DNA from: Pseudomonadota bacterium
Lineage (GTDB): Bacteria; Desulfobacterota; JADFVX01
Direction: 5' to 3'
Length of the DNA: 15,116 nt
Assembly: GCA_015222755.1 (NCBI GenBank)
Contig: JADFVX010000114.1
Span: 1 to 15,116 of the forward strand
In this document: one piece after another, positions 7,413 through 15,032 of the stretch
Numbering within the stretch: position 1 is the stretch's first letter
How the letters are laid out: the number at the start of each line of letters is the position of its first letter
Notes under the pieces: generated by a model
The model's input: only the letters and a program-made list of their open reading frames with translations
Told to the model about the DNA's origin: nothing
The model's database searches: none
Program-made: the position numbers and the translations under genes

Positions 7413-10400
7413 TCAGTCCTCTAGAAGCTCTACATTCAGCCCGAGGCTCTGCATCTCTTTTATTACCACGTTGAATGACTCAGGCAGCCCTGCTTCAAGA
7501 GTGTTCTCACCTTTTACGATACTCTCATACATACGGGTACGACCTGCAACATCGTCGGACTTGACGGTCAAGAACTCCTGCAAGCAGTGAGCAGCACCAT
7601 AGGCCTCCATTGCCCAGACCTCCATCTCTCCCAGTCTCTGACCACCAAACTGGGCCTTACCACCGAGCGGCTGCTGAGTTACAAGAGAATATGGTCCGGT
7701 AGAACGGGCGTGGATTTTGTCATCCACAAGGTGATGCAGCTTAAGTATATACATGACACCTACTGTTACCTGCTGGTCAAATTTTTCACCCGACCTTCCG
7801 TCAAAAAGCGTCATCTTTCCAGATACAGGAAGGTCAGCAAGGGCCAATAGATTTTTTATCTCCTCTTCAGAGGCACCCTCAAATACGGGGACAGCCATAT
7901 GCGCACCCTTGGACATCTTCCTTGCCCTCTCAAATATCTCTTCATCTGCCATGGCATCAATTTGTTTTGCCATTTCCGGGGAGCTGTAGATGTCCTTCAT
8001 GAGACCCTTAATCTTATCGGCCCCATAGTTTTCATCGATAAAACGTGTTATTTTTCTGCCAAGGCCCTTTGCGGCCCATCCAAGATGAGATTCCAGTATC
8101 TGTCCGACATTCATACGTGACGGAACACCCAGAGGGTTCAGCACTATGTCCACCTGCGTGCCGTCTTCCATATAAGGCATATCTTCAACCGGGACTATTT
8201 TTGAAAGTACCCCCTTGTTACCGTGACGCCCCGCCATCTTGTCACCAACGGAGAGCTTCCGCTTTATGGCTACAGATATTTTTACCATCTTTATAACGCC
8301 GGGAGGAAGTTCGTCTCCCCTCTTAAGGCGCTCAAGTTTTTCGCCGAAAAAATCCTGGATGGCCTTCTTCTGACCCTCCATAGCCTTAATGAGCTTTGCA
8401 AGCTCATCAGATTTATCAGCAGATACCGCGTCGGAAAGCGCATCAAGCCCGGCAATTGAGACCTGCTCAAGCATTTTGACCGTTATCTTTTTGCCCTTTT
8501 CTACTATCACCTTGCCGGAAGATGGGTCAAGCACTTTGGCACCCGCAGTCTCTCCAATAATAAGCTTAGCAATATTATCAGATGTTCTCCTCTCAAGGAT
8601 GCCCATTTCATCTTTCTGATCCTTCAGAAGGCGGGCCTCCTCCTCTTCCTCAATAAGTATTGCCCTTTCATCTTTATCTACACCACGCCTTGAAAACACC
8701 TTGGCACCAATAACGGTACCTTCAACTCCCGGTGGAACCCTCATAGAGGTGTCCTTCACGTCACCGGCCTTATCTCCAAATATTGCCCTGAGAAGTTTTT
8801 CTTCCGGTGTAAGCTGAGTCTCGCCTTTGGGTGTTATCTTGCCTACAAGTATATCATTAGGTGAGACCTCGGCACCGATGCGAATTATACCGCTATCGTC
8901 CAGGTCTTTAAGCTGCTCCTCTCCCAGGTTGGGTATGTCTCTGGTAATTTCTTCCTTTCCCAGCTTGGTATCCCGACAGACAGACTCGAACTCTTCAATA
9001 TGCACCGACGTGTATGCGTCATCAATAACCATACGCTCACTTATGAGTATGGAGTCCTCGAAGTTGTAGCCGTTCCAAGGCATAAAGGCCACTGTAACAT
9101 TTTTACCAAGGGCAAGTTCACCTTCTTCAGTAGAAGGGCCGTCAGCAATAACCTCCCCCTTACTTACCGTATGCCCTACCTTCACAAGAGAACGCTGATT
9201 AATACAGGTGTTCTGGTTGGAGCGCTGGAATTTTATAAGATTATATATATCTACGCCAGTACCGTCACCACCACCCTCACCGGAGTCAAGCTTCACTACT
9301 ATGCGCGTCGCGTCCACGCTCTCCACGACACCGTCATTCTTCGCCACAACCGTCACACCTGAGTCAGCTGCAACAACGGCCTCCATACCTGTTCCTACCA
9401 GCGGGGCCTCCGCCTTCAGAAGTGGTACAGCCTGGCGCTGCATGTTAGAACCCATAAGCGCCCTGTTGGCATCGTCATTTTCAAGGAAGGGGATCATAGA
9501 TGCTGCGACGGAAACAAGCTGCTTCGGTGAAACGTCCATAAACCCTACCTCTGAAGGAGCTACCATGGAGAAATCACCACCAGTCCTCGTCGAAACAAGG
9601 TCTCTCACGAAGCGTCCCTTTTTATCGACCGGGGCACTCGCTTGGGCAATAATCGTTCCTTCCTCTTCAAGGGCTGTCATATAACGAACTTCATCGGTGA
9701 CTGCACCGTCCTTTACAACACGATAGGGCGTCTCAAGAAATCCGTATTCATTTACCCTTGCATATGTGCTGAGTGAAGCAATAAGGCCGATATTCGGGCC
9801 CTCTGGGGTTTCAATGGGGCATATCCTTCCGTAATGGGTCGTGTGAACGTCACGTACTTCAAAGCCAGCACGCTCTCTTGTCAAACCACCTGGACCCAGG
9901 GCACTGACCCTGCGTTTATGGGTAATTTCGGACAGCGGGTTAGTCTGATCCATAAACTGGGAAAGCTGGCTGCTACCGAAAAACTCCTTGATCACTGCAG
10001 AAACAGGCTTTGCATTTACAAAGTCATGAGGCATAAGCGTCTCTTGTCCCTGAATACTCATCCGCTCTTTTATGGTCCGCTCCATCCTGACCAGACCTAT
10101 GCGGTGCTGATTTTCTATAAGCTCACCAACTGCCCTGACCCGTCTGTTACCCAGATGGTCTATATCATCAACCTCACCAAGGCCGTTTCTAAGGGAGATG
10201 AGGTATTTTACCGTCTCTACTATGTCCTCTTTAGTCAGGATCCGGGTGTTGCGGTCAGTGTCTTTTTTGAACTTGTAGTTGAACTTGAGACGCCCAACCT
10301 CGGAAAGATCATACCTTTCGGAATTAAAAAAGAGGTTATTAAAAAGCGCCTTTGCAGTTTCTATTGTCGGGGGTTCACCGGGACGCATTCTCCTGTATAT

Positions 10401-11510
10401 CTCGATTATAGCGTTGTCGGAGTCCTTCATATTGTCCAGCATCAGCGTATCCCTGAAATAGCTACCGACAGTAAAGGGATCCATAAAGAGAAGGCCGAGT
10501 TCCTTTACCCCGCTTTCTTTCAGTTCTTCAAACTTCTCTTCTGTAAGTTCTGTATTGCAGGCTGCAATAACTTCACCTGTATTCGTATCTACAATATCTC
10601 CGGCAATAATTTTACCAATAATTTCTTCCTGCTCCACAGGAATTGTCTTAATACCTGCCGCTATAAGTTTCTTTATAGCCCCTCCTGTGTACTTCCTGCC
10701 CTGCTTAACAAGAAGGTCGCCACTCTTTGGGTCCTTTATATCAACAACTGCACGCTGTCCTTTAAGCATCTCGGGGTCCATCTTCTTCAGCAGACCCTTT
10801 TTACCGATAGTTATCAGCTCCGTGTCGTAAAACATATTGAGCAGTTCTTCCGCGGAATAGCCAAGGGCTCTGAGCAAAATGGTAGCAGGCAACTTTCTAC
10901 GCCTGTCGATCCTGACATGCAAAATATCTTTATGGTCAAATTCAAGATCAAGCCAGGAGCCACGATAAGGTATTACGCGAGCAGAATAAAGCACCTTTCC
11001 GCTGGAATGAGTCTTTCCCTTGTCGCTGTCAAAAAATACGCCAGGAGACCTGTGCAACTGGCTGACAATTACCCTCTCTGTACCGTTAATGATAAAGGTG
11101 CCTTTGTCAGTCATCAAGGGCATCTCGCCGAAATATACTTCCTGCTCCTTTACATCACGTATGGACTTACTTTCGCCTCCGTCACCCGCATCCCAGACTA
11201 CCAGGCGTACAATAACCTTGATAGGTGCCGCAAAGGTCATTCCCTTCTGCAGGCACTCCAGCACATCATATGTGGGTGTGCCCAGCTGATATGAAACAAA
11301 TTCAAGGGAAGATGTCTCATTAAAGTCATAAATTGGAAATACGCTGTTAAATGCGCCCTGAAGGCCAACATCCTGACGGTCTTCAGGGTTAATGTCTGCC
11401 TGCAAAAATCTTGCATAAGACATTTTCTGTGTCTCTATAAGGTTCGGCAGATCAACAACCGTAGGTATTTTGGCGAAACTTCTTCTGATTCTTTTGCAGC
11501 GAGAGGTCAT
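7413..11510 (-). CDS. rpoB: DNA-directed RNA polymerase subunit beta
   Basis: The 1365-residue beta subunit forms the other half of the RNA polymerase catalytic cleft. Rifampicin cluster I lies at about 512-543 (FGSSQLSQFMDQ...HKRRVSALGPGGL), five residues later than in E. coli. The resistance-associated positions Asp521, His531 and Ser536 are all of the susceptible type. Two lineage insertions are visible: one at about 230-345 in the lobe (beta SI1/i4 position), and an acidic, coiled-coil-rich one after FSRRGVDKDERAI (beta SI2/i9 position). The conserved SVGDKMAGRHGNKGV stretch and a C-terminus ending MQSLGLNVELLED are intact. It starts at ATG with GAGGAGGAAAG before it. A strong hairpin lies upstream between rplL and rpoB, so expression is probably a read-through fraction of the ribosomal-protein transcript. 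rpoC follows after 44 bases. Confidence 0.98.
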   Translation of the reverse strand: MTSRCKRIRRSFAKIPTVVDLPNLIETQKMSYARFLQADINPEDRQDVGLQGAFNSVFPIYDFNETSSLEFVSYQLGTPTYDVLECLQKGMTFAAPIKVIVRLVVWDAGDGGESKSIRDVKEQEVYFGEMPLMTDKGTFIINGTERVIVSQLHRSPGVFFDSDKGKTHSSGKVLYSARVIPYRGSWLDLEFDHKDILHVRIDRRRKLPATILLRALGYSAEELLNMFYDTELITIGKKGLLKKMDPEMLKGQRAVVDIKDPKSGDLLVKQGRKYTGGAIKKLIAAGIKTIPVEQEEIIGKIIAGDIVDTNTGEVIAACNTELTEEKFEELKESGVKELGLLFMDPFTVGSYFRDTLMLDNMKDSDNAIIEIYRRMRPGEPPTIETAKALFNNLFFNSERYDLSEVGRLKFNYKFKKDTDRNTRILTKEDIVETVKYLISLRNGLGEVDDIDHLGNRRVRAVGELIENQHRIGLVRMERTIKERMSIQGQETLMPHDFVNAKPVSAVIKEFFGSSQLSQFMDQTNPLSEITHKRRVSALGPGGLTRERAGFEVRDVHTTHYGRICPIETPEGPNIGLIASLSTYARVNEYGFLETPYRVVKDGAVTDEVRYMTALEEEGTIIAQASAPVDKKGRFVRDLVSTRTGGDFSMVAPSEVGFMDVSPKQLVSVAASMIPFLENDDANRALMGSNMQRQAVPLLKAEAPLVGTGMEAVVAADSGVTVVAKNDGVVESVDATRIVVKLDSGEGGGDGTGVDIYNLIKFQRSNQNTCINQRSLVKVGHTVSKGEVIADGPSTEEGELALGKNVTVAFMPWNGYNFEDSILISERMVIDDAYTSVHIEEFESVCRDTKLGKEEITRDIPNLGEEQLKDLDDSGIIRIGAEVSPNDILVGKITPKGETQLTPEEKLLRAIFGDKAGDVKDTSMRVPPGVEGTVIGAKVFSRRGVDKDERAILIEEEEEARLLKDQKDEMGILERRTSDNIAKLIIGETAGAKVLDPSSGKVIVEKGKKITVKMLEQVSIAGLDALSDAVSADKSDELAKLIKAMEGQKKAIQDFFGEKLERLKRGDELPPGVIKMVKISVAIKRKLSVGDKMAGRHGNKGVLSKIVPVEDMPYMEDGTQVDIVLNPLGVPSRMNVGQILESHLGWAAKGLGRKITRFIDENYGADKIKGLMKDIYSSPEMAKQIDAMADEEIFERARKMSKGAHMAVPVFEGASEEEIKNLLALADLPVSGKMTLFDGRSGEKFDQQVTVGVMYILKLHHLVDDKIHARSTGPYSLVTQQPLGGKAQFGGQRLGEMEVWAMEAYGAAHCLQEFLTVKSDDVAGRTRMYESIVKGENTLEAGLPESFNVVIKEMQSLGLNVELLED

Positions 11511-11559
11511 CTTTCCTCCTCAGTATCTTGGGGTAATGGGGCTAATATTTTGTTAATTT

Positions 11560-11606
11560 AAAAAAAGCGAAAAGGTGGAACCCCGGACTCCCGGGGCCTC
11601 CACCTT
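11560..11606 (-). terminator. Hairpin plus U-tract between rplL and rpoB (attenuator)
   Basis: On the minus strand AAGGTGGA (11599-11606 in complement) pairs with TCCACCTT (11572-11579), and inside it CCCCGG pairs with CCGGGG around a four-base loop at 11587-11590. The two stems are separated by a small internal asymmetry. A run of seven T follows at 11560-11566 after a short TTTCGC spacer. This is the form of an intrinsic terminator. It lies 23 bases after the rplL stop and about 50 bases before rpoB. No convincing rpoB promoter was found after it, so the likely role is partial termination that sets the ratio of stalk protein to RNA polymerase subunits, as at the E. coli rplL-rpoB attenuator. 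The hairpin could instead be an RNA-processing site. Confidence 0.87.
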
Positions 11607-11629
11607 AAAGTGTGAAATTAGAGCAAGCG

Positions 11630-12007
11630 TTATTTCAGCTCAACCGATGCGCCTTGCTCTTCGATTTTCTTCTTGAGCTCTTCAGCTTCTTCCTTGGCAA
11701 GACCTTCCTTTACAGTCTTAGGTGCGCCATCAACAAGCTCTTTTGCTTCTTTCAGGCCGAGGCCTGTGATTTCCCTGATAATCTTGATAACCTGAATCTT
11801 CTTATCTCCTGCTCCGGTAAGTACAACCTCGAAGTCTGTCTTCTCAGCAGCAGCCTCAGCACCGGCAGCACCGGGTGCAGCAGCTGCAGCAACAGGTGCA
11901 GCTGCAGAAACACCAAATTTTTCTTCCAGTTCTTTCACTAGATCAGAAAGCTCCAGCACAGAGATTCCTTCCAGGTATTTGATTACATCTTCTTTAGTTA
12001 CAGCCAT
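11630..12007 (-). CDS. rplL: 50S ribosomal protein L7/L12
   Basis: L7/L12 forms the multi-copy flexible stalk of the 50S subunit and recruits EF-Tu, EF-G, IF2 and release factors. The 125-residue product has the three expected parts. An N-terminal dimerisation helix (about 1-33) binds L10. A hinge rich in alanine and glycine spans about 34-55. A C-terminal domain (about 57-125) contains the factor-binding segment IKIIREITGLGLKEAKELVD. The start is ATG with GGAGGAAGTAGAA before it, a strong ribosome-binding site in keeping with the need for several copies per ribosome. It lies 32 bases after rplJ. The downstream hairpin at 11560-11606 probably ends most transcripts of this cluster. Length and motifs are normal. 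Confidence 0.98.
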   Translation of the reverse strand: MAVTKEDVIKYLEGISVLELSDLVKELEEKFGVSAAAPVAAAAAPGAAGAEAAAEKTDFEVVLTGAGDKKIQVIKIIREITGLGLKEAKELVDGAPKTVKEGLAKEEAEELKKKIEEQGASVELK

Positions 12008-12039
12008 TTCTACTTCCTCCGTTAAAACTTGAATTTAGA

Positions 12040-12555
12040 TTAATTTGTTTTCTGGTCTCTTATTGCGGCAAGCACTTGAACAAGCTGCCTCTGATTACCA
12101 GCCAGCACATTGACAAAGCCGGTCATAGGTCCGTTTAACACGCTCAGAAGCTGCCCAAGCAGGACTTCTTTTGTAGGCAGCTTGGACAGTGCAGTGATAT
12201 CCGCCTCTGACAGGAACTTGTCTCCAAGTACCCCGCCCTTAAGACCGAGTTCCTCGTACTCCTCTGCAAGTTTCTTAAGTATCCTGGCTCCAGCAACAGG
12301 ATCATCATAGCTGAATGCAATTGCTGTCGGCCCCACAAGGCTTTCAGTTAGCACCTCGGAATCAGTCCCTTTGATCGCTATGCGCGCCATGGTATTCTTT
12401 GTAACCCTTAGCTCGACATCAGCCTCTCTCAGCTTGCTTCGGACATCGTTCATATCAGACACAGTCAATCCCCGATAATCGGCGACTATAGCTGACTTTG
12501 CCTTTGAAAAACTGCCCTTAAGCCTTTCTACTTCTTGCTGTTTTTCCGGTCTCAA
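12040..12555 (-). CDS. rplJ: 50S ribosomal protein L10
   Basis: L10 anchors the L7/L12 dimers to the ribosome base next to L11, and the L10-(L12)n complex usually represses its own mRNA. The 171-residue product carries the family segments ADYRGLTV at 25-32 and LRVTKNTMARIA at about 49-60. A long C-terminal helix from about residue 135 is the docking site for L12 dimers. The start is taken as TTG at 12555. It is preceded by AAGGAGGGGAG at 12562-12572, there is no nearby in-frame ATG, and it gives the plausible MRPEKQQEVERLK N-terminus. The 196-base space upstream holds an L10-leader-like RNA. Use of a weak start codon after such a strong ribosome-binding site fits tight translational control, though that link is inference. 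Confidence 0.97.
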   Translation of the reverse strand: MRPEKQQEVERLKGSFSKAKSAIVADYRGLTVSDMNDVRSKLREADVELRVTKNTMARIAIKGTDSEVLTESLVGPTAIAFSYDDPVAGARILKKLAEEYEELGLKGGVLGDKFLSEADITALSKLPTKEVLLGQLLSVLNGPMTGFVNVLAGNQRQLVQVLAAIRDQKTN

Positions 12556-12561
12556 TATATT

Positions 12562-12720
12562 CTCCCCTCCTTTCTCTCACCTCAAGCCCGAAGCCAGAGG
12601 GAGTAAAAGGACAATTATGCCTTGCACTCTCCCGTCTCGGCAGGCCGGAATTAAATCCGATTAAATGCCCAGTGGGCAAACCTACTGTCTCTGACCGTGC
12701 GTTTCTGGTGTTTATTATGT
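12562..12720 (-). ncRNA. L10 leader (autoregulatory mRNA element of rplJ-rplL)
   Basis: The rplA-rplJ gap carries the hallmarks of the L10 leader on the minus strand. A closing stem GCAC (12697-12700) pairs with GTGC (12624-12627). Inside it lie the purine-rich kink sequence CAGAGACAGTAGG and its partner CCTGCCGAGACGGG. GTAGG pairs with CCTGC, and a small internal hairpin GCCC-ACT-GGGC lies between. In the family this kink-turn is bound by the L10-(L12)4 complex to block translation. Downstream, CTCCC (12599-12603) can pair with GGGAG in the rplJ ribosome-binding site at 12562-12566, which gives a possible switch. Pairing was traced by eye and the exact outer limits are approximate. Confidence 0.82.
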
Positions 12721-12751
12721 TTCTGCCGCCAATTCAGCGACAGTATTCATT

Positions 12752-13444
12752 TTACTTAATGCTTGATGGCTCTACCTTTATACCCGGCCCCATTGTCGTC
12801 GAGATAGTGATGCCTTTCAGATAGGCCCCTTTGGCAGCCTCGGGCTTTGCCTTGAGAATGGCGTCCATAAAAGTCTTCATGTTCTCAAGGAGTCTTTCCT
12901 TGCCGAATGAGGCCTTGCCGATGGAGGCGTGAACAATGCCCTCCTTTTCAGCCCTGAACTCTACCTTGCCGGCCTTGGTATCCTTAACGGCCTTCCCAAC
13001 ATCAAAGGTGACAGTTCCCAGCTTGGGGTTTGGCATAAGCCCTCTGGGGCCAAGCAGTTTTCCAAGCTTACTTACCGTAGCCATCATGTCTGGAGTTGCT
13101 ATAACAGAGTCAAACTCCATCCAACCTCCGGATATCTTTTCTACAAGATCATCAGCCCCGCAGGCATCAGCTCCGGCATCGATTGCTTCCTTCTCCTTCT
13201 CACCCTTGGCAAAAACGATTACGCGTACATCCTTGCCAAGTCCTTCTGGAAGAACCACAGCCCCACGAACCATCTGGTCGGCATGCTTTGGGTCAACACC
13301 AAGGTTGATAGCAACATCTACGCTCTCATCAAATTTTACCTTCTGGACAGCCTCCAGAAGATCAAGAGCACCTTCCAGGGGATATCTTTTCATACTGTCG
13401 ATCTTGTCCTTGCTTTCCAGGTACCTTTTTCCACTCTTAGCCAT
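12752..13444 (-). CDS. rplA: 50S ribosomal protein L1
   Basis: L1 binds 23S rRNA at the mobile L1 stalk next to the E site, where it helps release deacylated tRNA. It often represses its own operon by binding the rplK leader mRNA. The 230-residue product has normal length. It shows the L1 signature GKLLGPRGLMPNPKLGTV at about 128-145, in domain II, and the closing TTMGPGIKVEPSSIK stretch of domain I. The N-terminus MAKSGKRYLESKDKID is typical, from an ATG at 13444. It follows rplK by 22 bases, forming the usual L11 operon pair. It is followed by the 196-base L10 leader region rather than directly by rplJ. Nothing unusual is seen in the protein. Confidence 0.98.
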   Translation of the reverse strand: MAKSGKRYLESKDKIDSMKRYPLEGALDLLEAVQKVKFDESVDVAINLGVDPKHADQMVRGAVVLPEGLGKDVRVIVFAKGEKEKEAIDAGADACGADDLVEKISGGWMEFDSVIATPDMMATVSKLGKLLGPRGLMPNPKLGTVTFDVGKAVKDTKAGKVEFRAEKEGIVHASIGKASFGKERLLENMKTFMDAILKAKPEAAKGAYLKGITISTTMGPGIKVEPSSIK

Positions 13445-13466
13445 AACCTATAATCCCTCTTTTCCT

Positions 13467-13889
13467 TTAATCCGCTACTTCAAGGCCCATGCTGCGCATT
13501 GAACCTTCAACACTTTTACAGACCGCCTCAACGCTGTGAGCGTTGCTCCCCTCAAGCTTTATCTCCGCGATTTCACGAATTTGAGCTTTTGTGACCTTAC
13601 CTACCTTATTCTTGTTAGGCTCACCGGAACCCTTGGCCAGACCGGCCGCCTTCTTAAGAAGCTCGGCCACAGGCGCGGACTTCAATATAAAGGTAAAGCT
13701 TTTGTCTTCATATACGGTTATCTCTACAGGAATAACACCATCCTTCCCCTGGGTAGCCGCATTGTAGGCCTTGCAAAAATCCATAATGTTGACGCCGTGC
13801 TGGCCCAGTGCAGGGCCAATCGGAGGCGCCGGGTTAGCCTTACCTGCCTGTATCTGAAGTTTGATGTAACCTGATATCTTTTTGGCCAT
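13467..13889 (-). CDS. rplK: 50S ribosomal protein L11
   Basis: L11 binds the GTPase-associated region of 23S rRNA at the base of the L7/L12 stalk. It is needed for RelA activation during the stringent response. The 140-residue product has the usual length. The N-terminal domain includes the proline-rich switch KANPAPPIGPALGQHGVN at about 17-34, where thiopeptide antibiotics bind. The C-terminal RNA-binding domain includes KVGKVTKAQIREIA and the conserved GSNAHSVEAVCKSVEGSMRSMG end. The N-terminal lysines that PrmA methylates in other bacteria (Lys3 region) are present. It starts at ATG, 89 bases after nusG. That gap has no terminator and could hold an L1-binding regulatory site. Confidence 0.98.
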   Translation of the reverse strand: MAKKISGYIKLQIQAGKANPAPPIGPALGQHGVNIMDFCKAYNAATQGKDGVIPVEITVYEDKSFTFILKSAPVAELLKKAAGLAKGSGEPNKNKVGKVTKAQIREIAEIKLEGSNAHSVEAVCKSVEGSMRSMGLEVAD

Positions 13890-13978
13890 CTTTCTATACT
13901 CCCTTTTGATTTACCACACAAAAATGTCTAGCCCAGATAAACTGGATAATTACCTTCACGAAATAATTCTCTAAGTTG

Positions 13979-14521
13979 CTAATTTTTTTCTACCTGAATA
14001 AAGTCGAGTTCTACAGGGGTTGCCCTTCCGAAAACGCTTATCATTACCTTCAGCTTACCCTTATCTTCTCTGGCCTCTTCTACAACACCGTTAAAGTTAT
14101 TGAAAGGACCGTCTATGACCCTGATACTCTCTCCCTTTTCAAACCTCACCTTTGGCTTGGGACGCTGCGCGCCCTCTTCCATCTGCTGTGTGATCTTTGC
14201 GACCTCTGCAGGCGAGATAGGTGTCGGACGTGAAGTGCCACCTATAAAACCTGTAACCTTCGGCACATCTTTTACTATATGCCAGGTCTCATCGTTCATG
14301 GCCATATTTACGAGGATATAGCCTGGATAGAATTTCCTCATTGAGGTGGTCTTAACACCACGCTTCATCTCCAGAACCGTCTCCGAAGGGATGAGCACCT
14401 CACCGAACAAATCCTGTTTGCCAAGAGAGCTTATCCGCTCCTCCATGGCAAGCTTCACTTTGTTTTCATAGCCAGAGTAGACATGGACTACATACCACTG
14501 CTTTTCTATATTTTCAGACAT
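13979..14521 (-). CDS. nusG: Transcription termination/antitermination factor NusG
   Basis: NusG binds the clamp of elongating RNA polymerase. It suppresses pausing and links polymerase to Rho or, through its KOW domain, to ribosomal protein S10. The 180-residue product has a two-domain layout. The NGN domain (about 6-115) contains WYVVHVYSGYENKV and RKFYPGYILVNM. The KOW domain (about 126-175) contains FEKGESIRVIDGPFNNFNGVVEE and ends ATPVELDFIQVEKN. Length matches E. coli-type NusG, with no domain II insertion. The ATG at 14521 lies only two bases after the secE stop, so the two genes are likely translationally coupled. This secE-nusG pairing followed by rplK is near-universal in bacteria. 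Confidence 0.98.
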   Translation of the reverse strand: MSENIEKQWYVVHVYSGYENKVKLAMEERISSLGKQDLFGEVLIPSETVLEMKRGVKTTSMRKFYPGYILVNMAMNDETWHIVKDVPKVTGFIGGTSRPTPISPAEVAKITQQMEEGAQRPKPKVRFEKGESIRVIDGPFNNFNGVVEEAREDKGKLKVMISVFGRATPVELDFIQVEKN

Positions 14522-14523
14522 AA

Positions 14524-14703
14524 TTACAAAACCCTTTTCATGACCCAGGCAAGAACGCTGTCTACAAGCCCAAGGTATGCTGATGCAACGATAGTCATTA
14601 CAAGTACCAAATAAGTAGAACTTATCGTCTCCTTTCGTGTTGGCCAGGTGACTTTTTTAAGCTCTGCCTTTGCTTCCTTTAAAAAATCTATTGCATTTTT
14701 CAA
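14524..14703 (-). CDS. secE: Preprotein translocase subunit SecE
   Basis: SecE is the small essential subunit that clamps SecY in the inner-membrane SecYEG channel. The 59-residue product matches the short single-span bacterial form, not the longer three-span form of E. coli. An amphipathic cytoplasmic helix (residues 3-18, IDFLKEAKAELKKV) leads to the conserved WPTR motif at 20-23. One hydrophobic span follows at about 31-55 (YLVLVMTIVASAYLGLVDSV). The start is read as TTG at 14703: the frame holds no ATG after the upstream stop, and AAAGAGG lies six bases before the TTG. The stop is two bases before nusG. The gene starts 26 bases after the tRNA-Trp gene, probably on the same transcript. The start codon is less certain than the identity. 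Confidence 0.93.
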   Translation of the reverse strand: MKNAIDFLKEAKAELKKVTWPTRKETISSTYLVLVMTIVASAYLGLVDSVLAWVMKRVL

Positions 14704-14729
14704 TTTCTGCCTCTTTCGCTGATTTTAAA

Positions 14730-14805
14730 TGGCAGGCCAGGAGGGATTCGAACCCACAACATCCGGTTTTGGAGACCGGCGCTCTGCCATTAGAGCTACT
14801 GGCCT
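14730..14805 (-). tRNA. trnW: tRNA-Trp (anticodon CCA)
   Basis: A complete cloverleaf reads on the minus strand. The seven-pair acceptor stem is AGGCCAG/CTGGCCT, with a G discriminator and an encoded CCA end at 14730-14732. The D arm is GCTC/GAGC. The anticodon stem is CCGGT/ACCGG with loop CTCCAAA, so the anticodon CCA at 14770-14772 reads UGG. The T arm has GTTCGAATC in the loop region. Total length is 76 bases with CCA. It sits between rpmG and secE, 24 bases after the rpmG stop and 26 before secE. It is therefore probably cut from a shared transcript by RNase P and 3' nucleases. The anticodon loop resembles that of E. coli tRNA-Trp. Confidence 0.97.
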
Positions 14806-14829
14806 GCACGGTGTATTTTACTAAAGCGG

Positions 14830-14979
14830 CTACTTCGTTTCCCTGTGAACAGTGTGACGGCGACAGAAAGGGCAATACTTCTTGAACTCCAGCTTATCTG
14901 TGGTGGTCCGCTTGTTCTTGGTAGTTGAATAGTTTCTGCGCTTACACTCGGTGCATGCCAGAGTAACAATATCTCTCAT
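14830..14979 (-). CDS. rpmG: 50S ribosomal protein L33 (zinc-ribbon form)
   Basis: L33 is a small 50S protein near the E site. The product has 49 residues, MRDIVTLACTECKRRNYSTT through HTVHRETK, and matches the family in length and sequence. Two CxxC pairs, Cys9/Cys12 and Cys36/Cys39, show the zinc-binding (C+) form. Some bacteria also keep a zinc-free paralog for zinc shortage, but none is in this window. The ATG at 14979 has GAGAGGATAAA before it, a modest ribosome-binding site. The gene lies between the tuf copy and tRNA-Trp, a frequent arrangement upstream of secE-nusG. The 53-base gap to the tuf stop has no clear hairpin with a T-run, so cotranscription from tuf is plausible. Confidence 0.96.
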   Translation of the reverse strand: MRDIVTLACTECKRRNYSTTKNKRTTTDKLEFKKYCPFCRRHTVHRETK

Positions 14980-15032
14980 TTTATCCTCTCACCACCGCCC
15001 TGCAGGCGCTGGCCTATTAATTTACTCTTAAA

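Noticed and set aside
9834..11294. 486-codon open frame on the plus strand
   Set aside because: It lies fully opposite the conserved N-terminal half of rpoB, shows no recognisable domain, and its composition is what an antisense frame of a coding region gives.
11820..11905. Alanine-codon-rich low-complexity stretch as a DNA repeat
   Set aside because: It encodes the normal Ala/Gly hinge of L7/L12, so no separate repeat element is needed to explain it.
12714..12742. CATAAT as a -10 box of a separate rplJ promoter
   Set aside because: No acceptable -35 sequence occurs at 16-18 bases; the hexamer at 17 is TGTCGC. The stretch is better explained as the start of the L10 leader.
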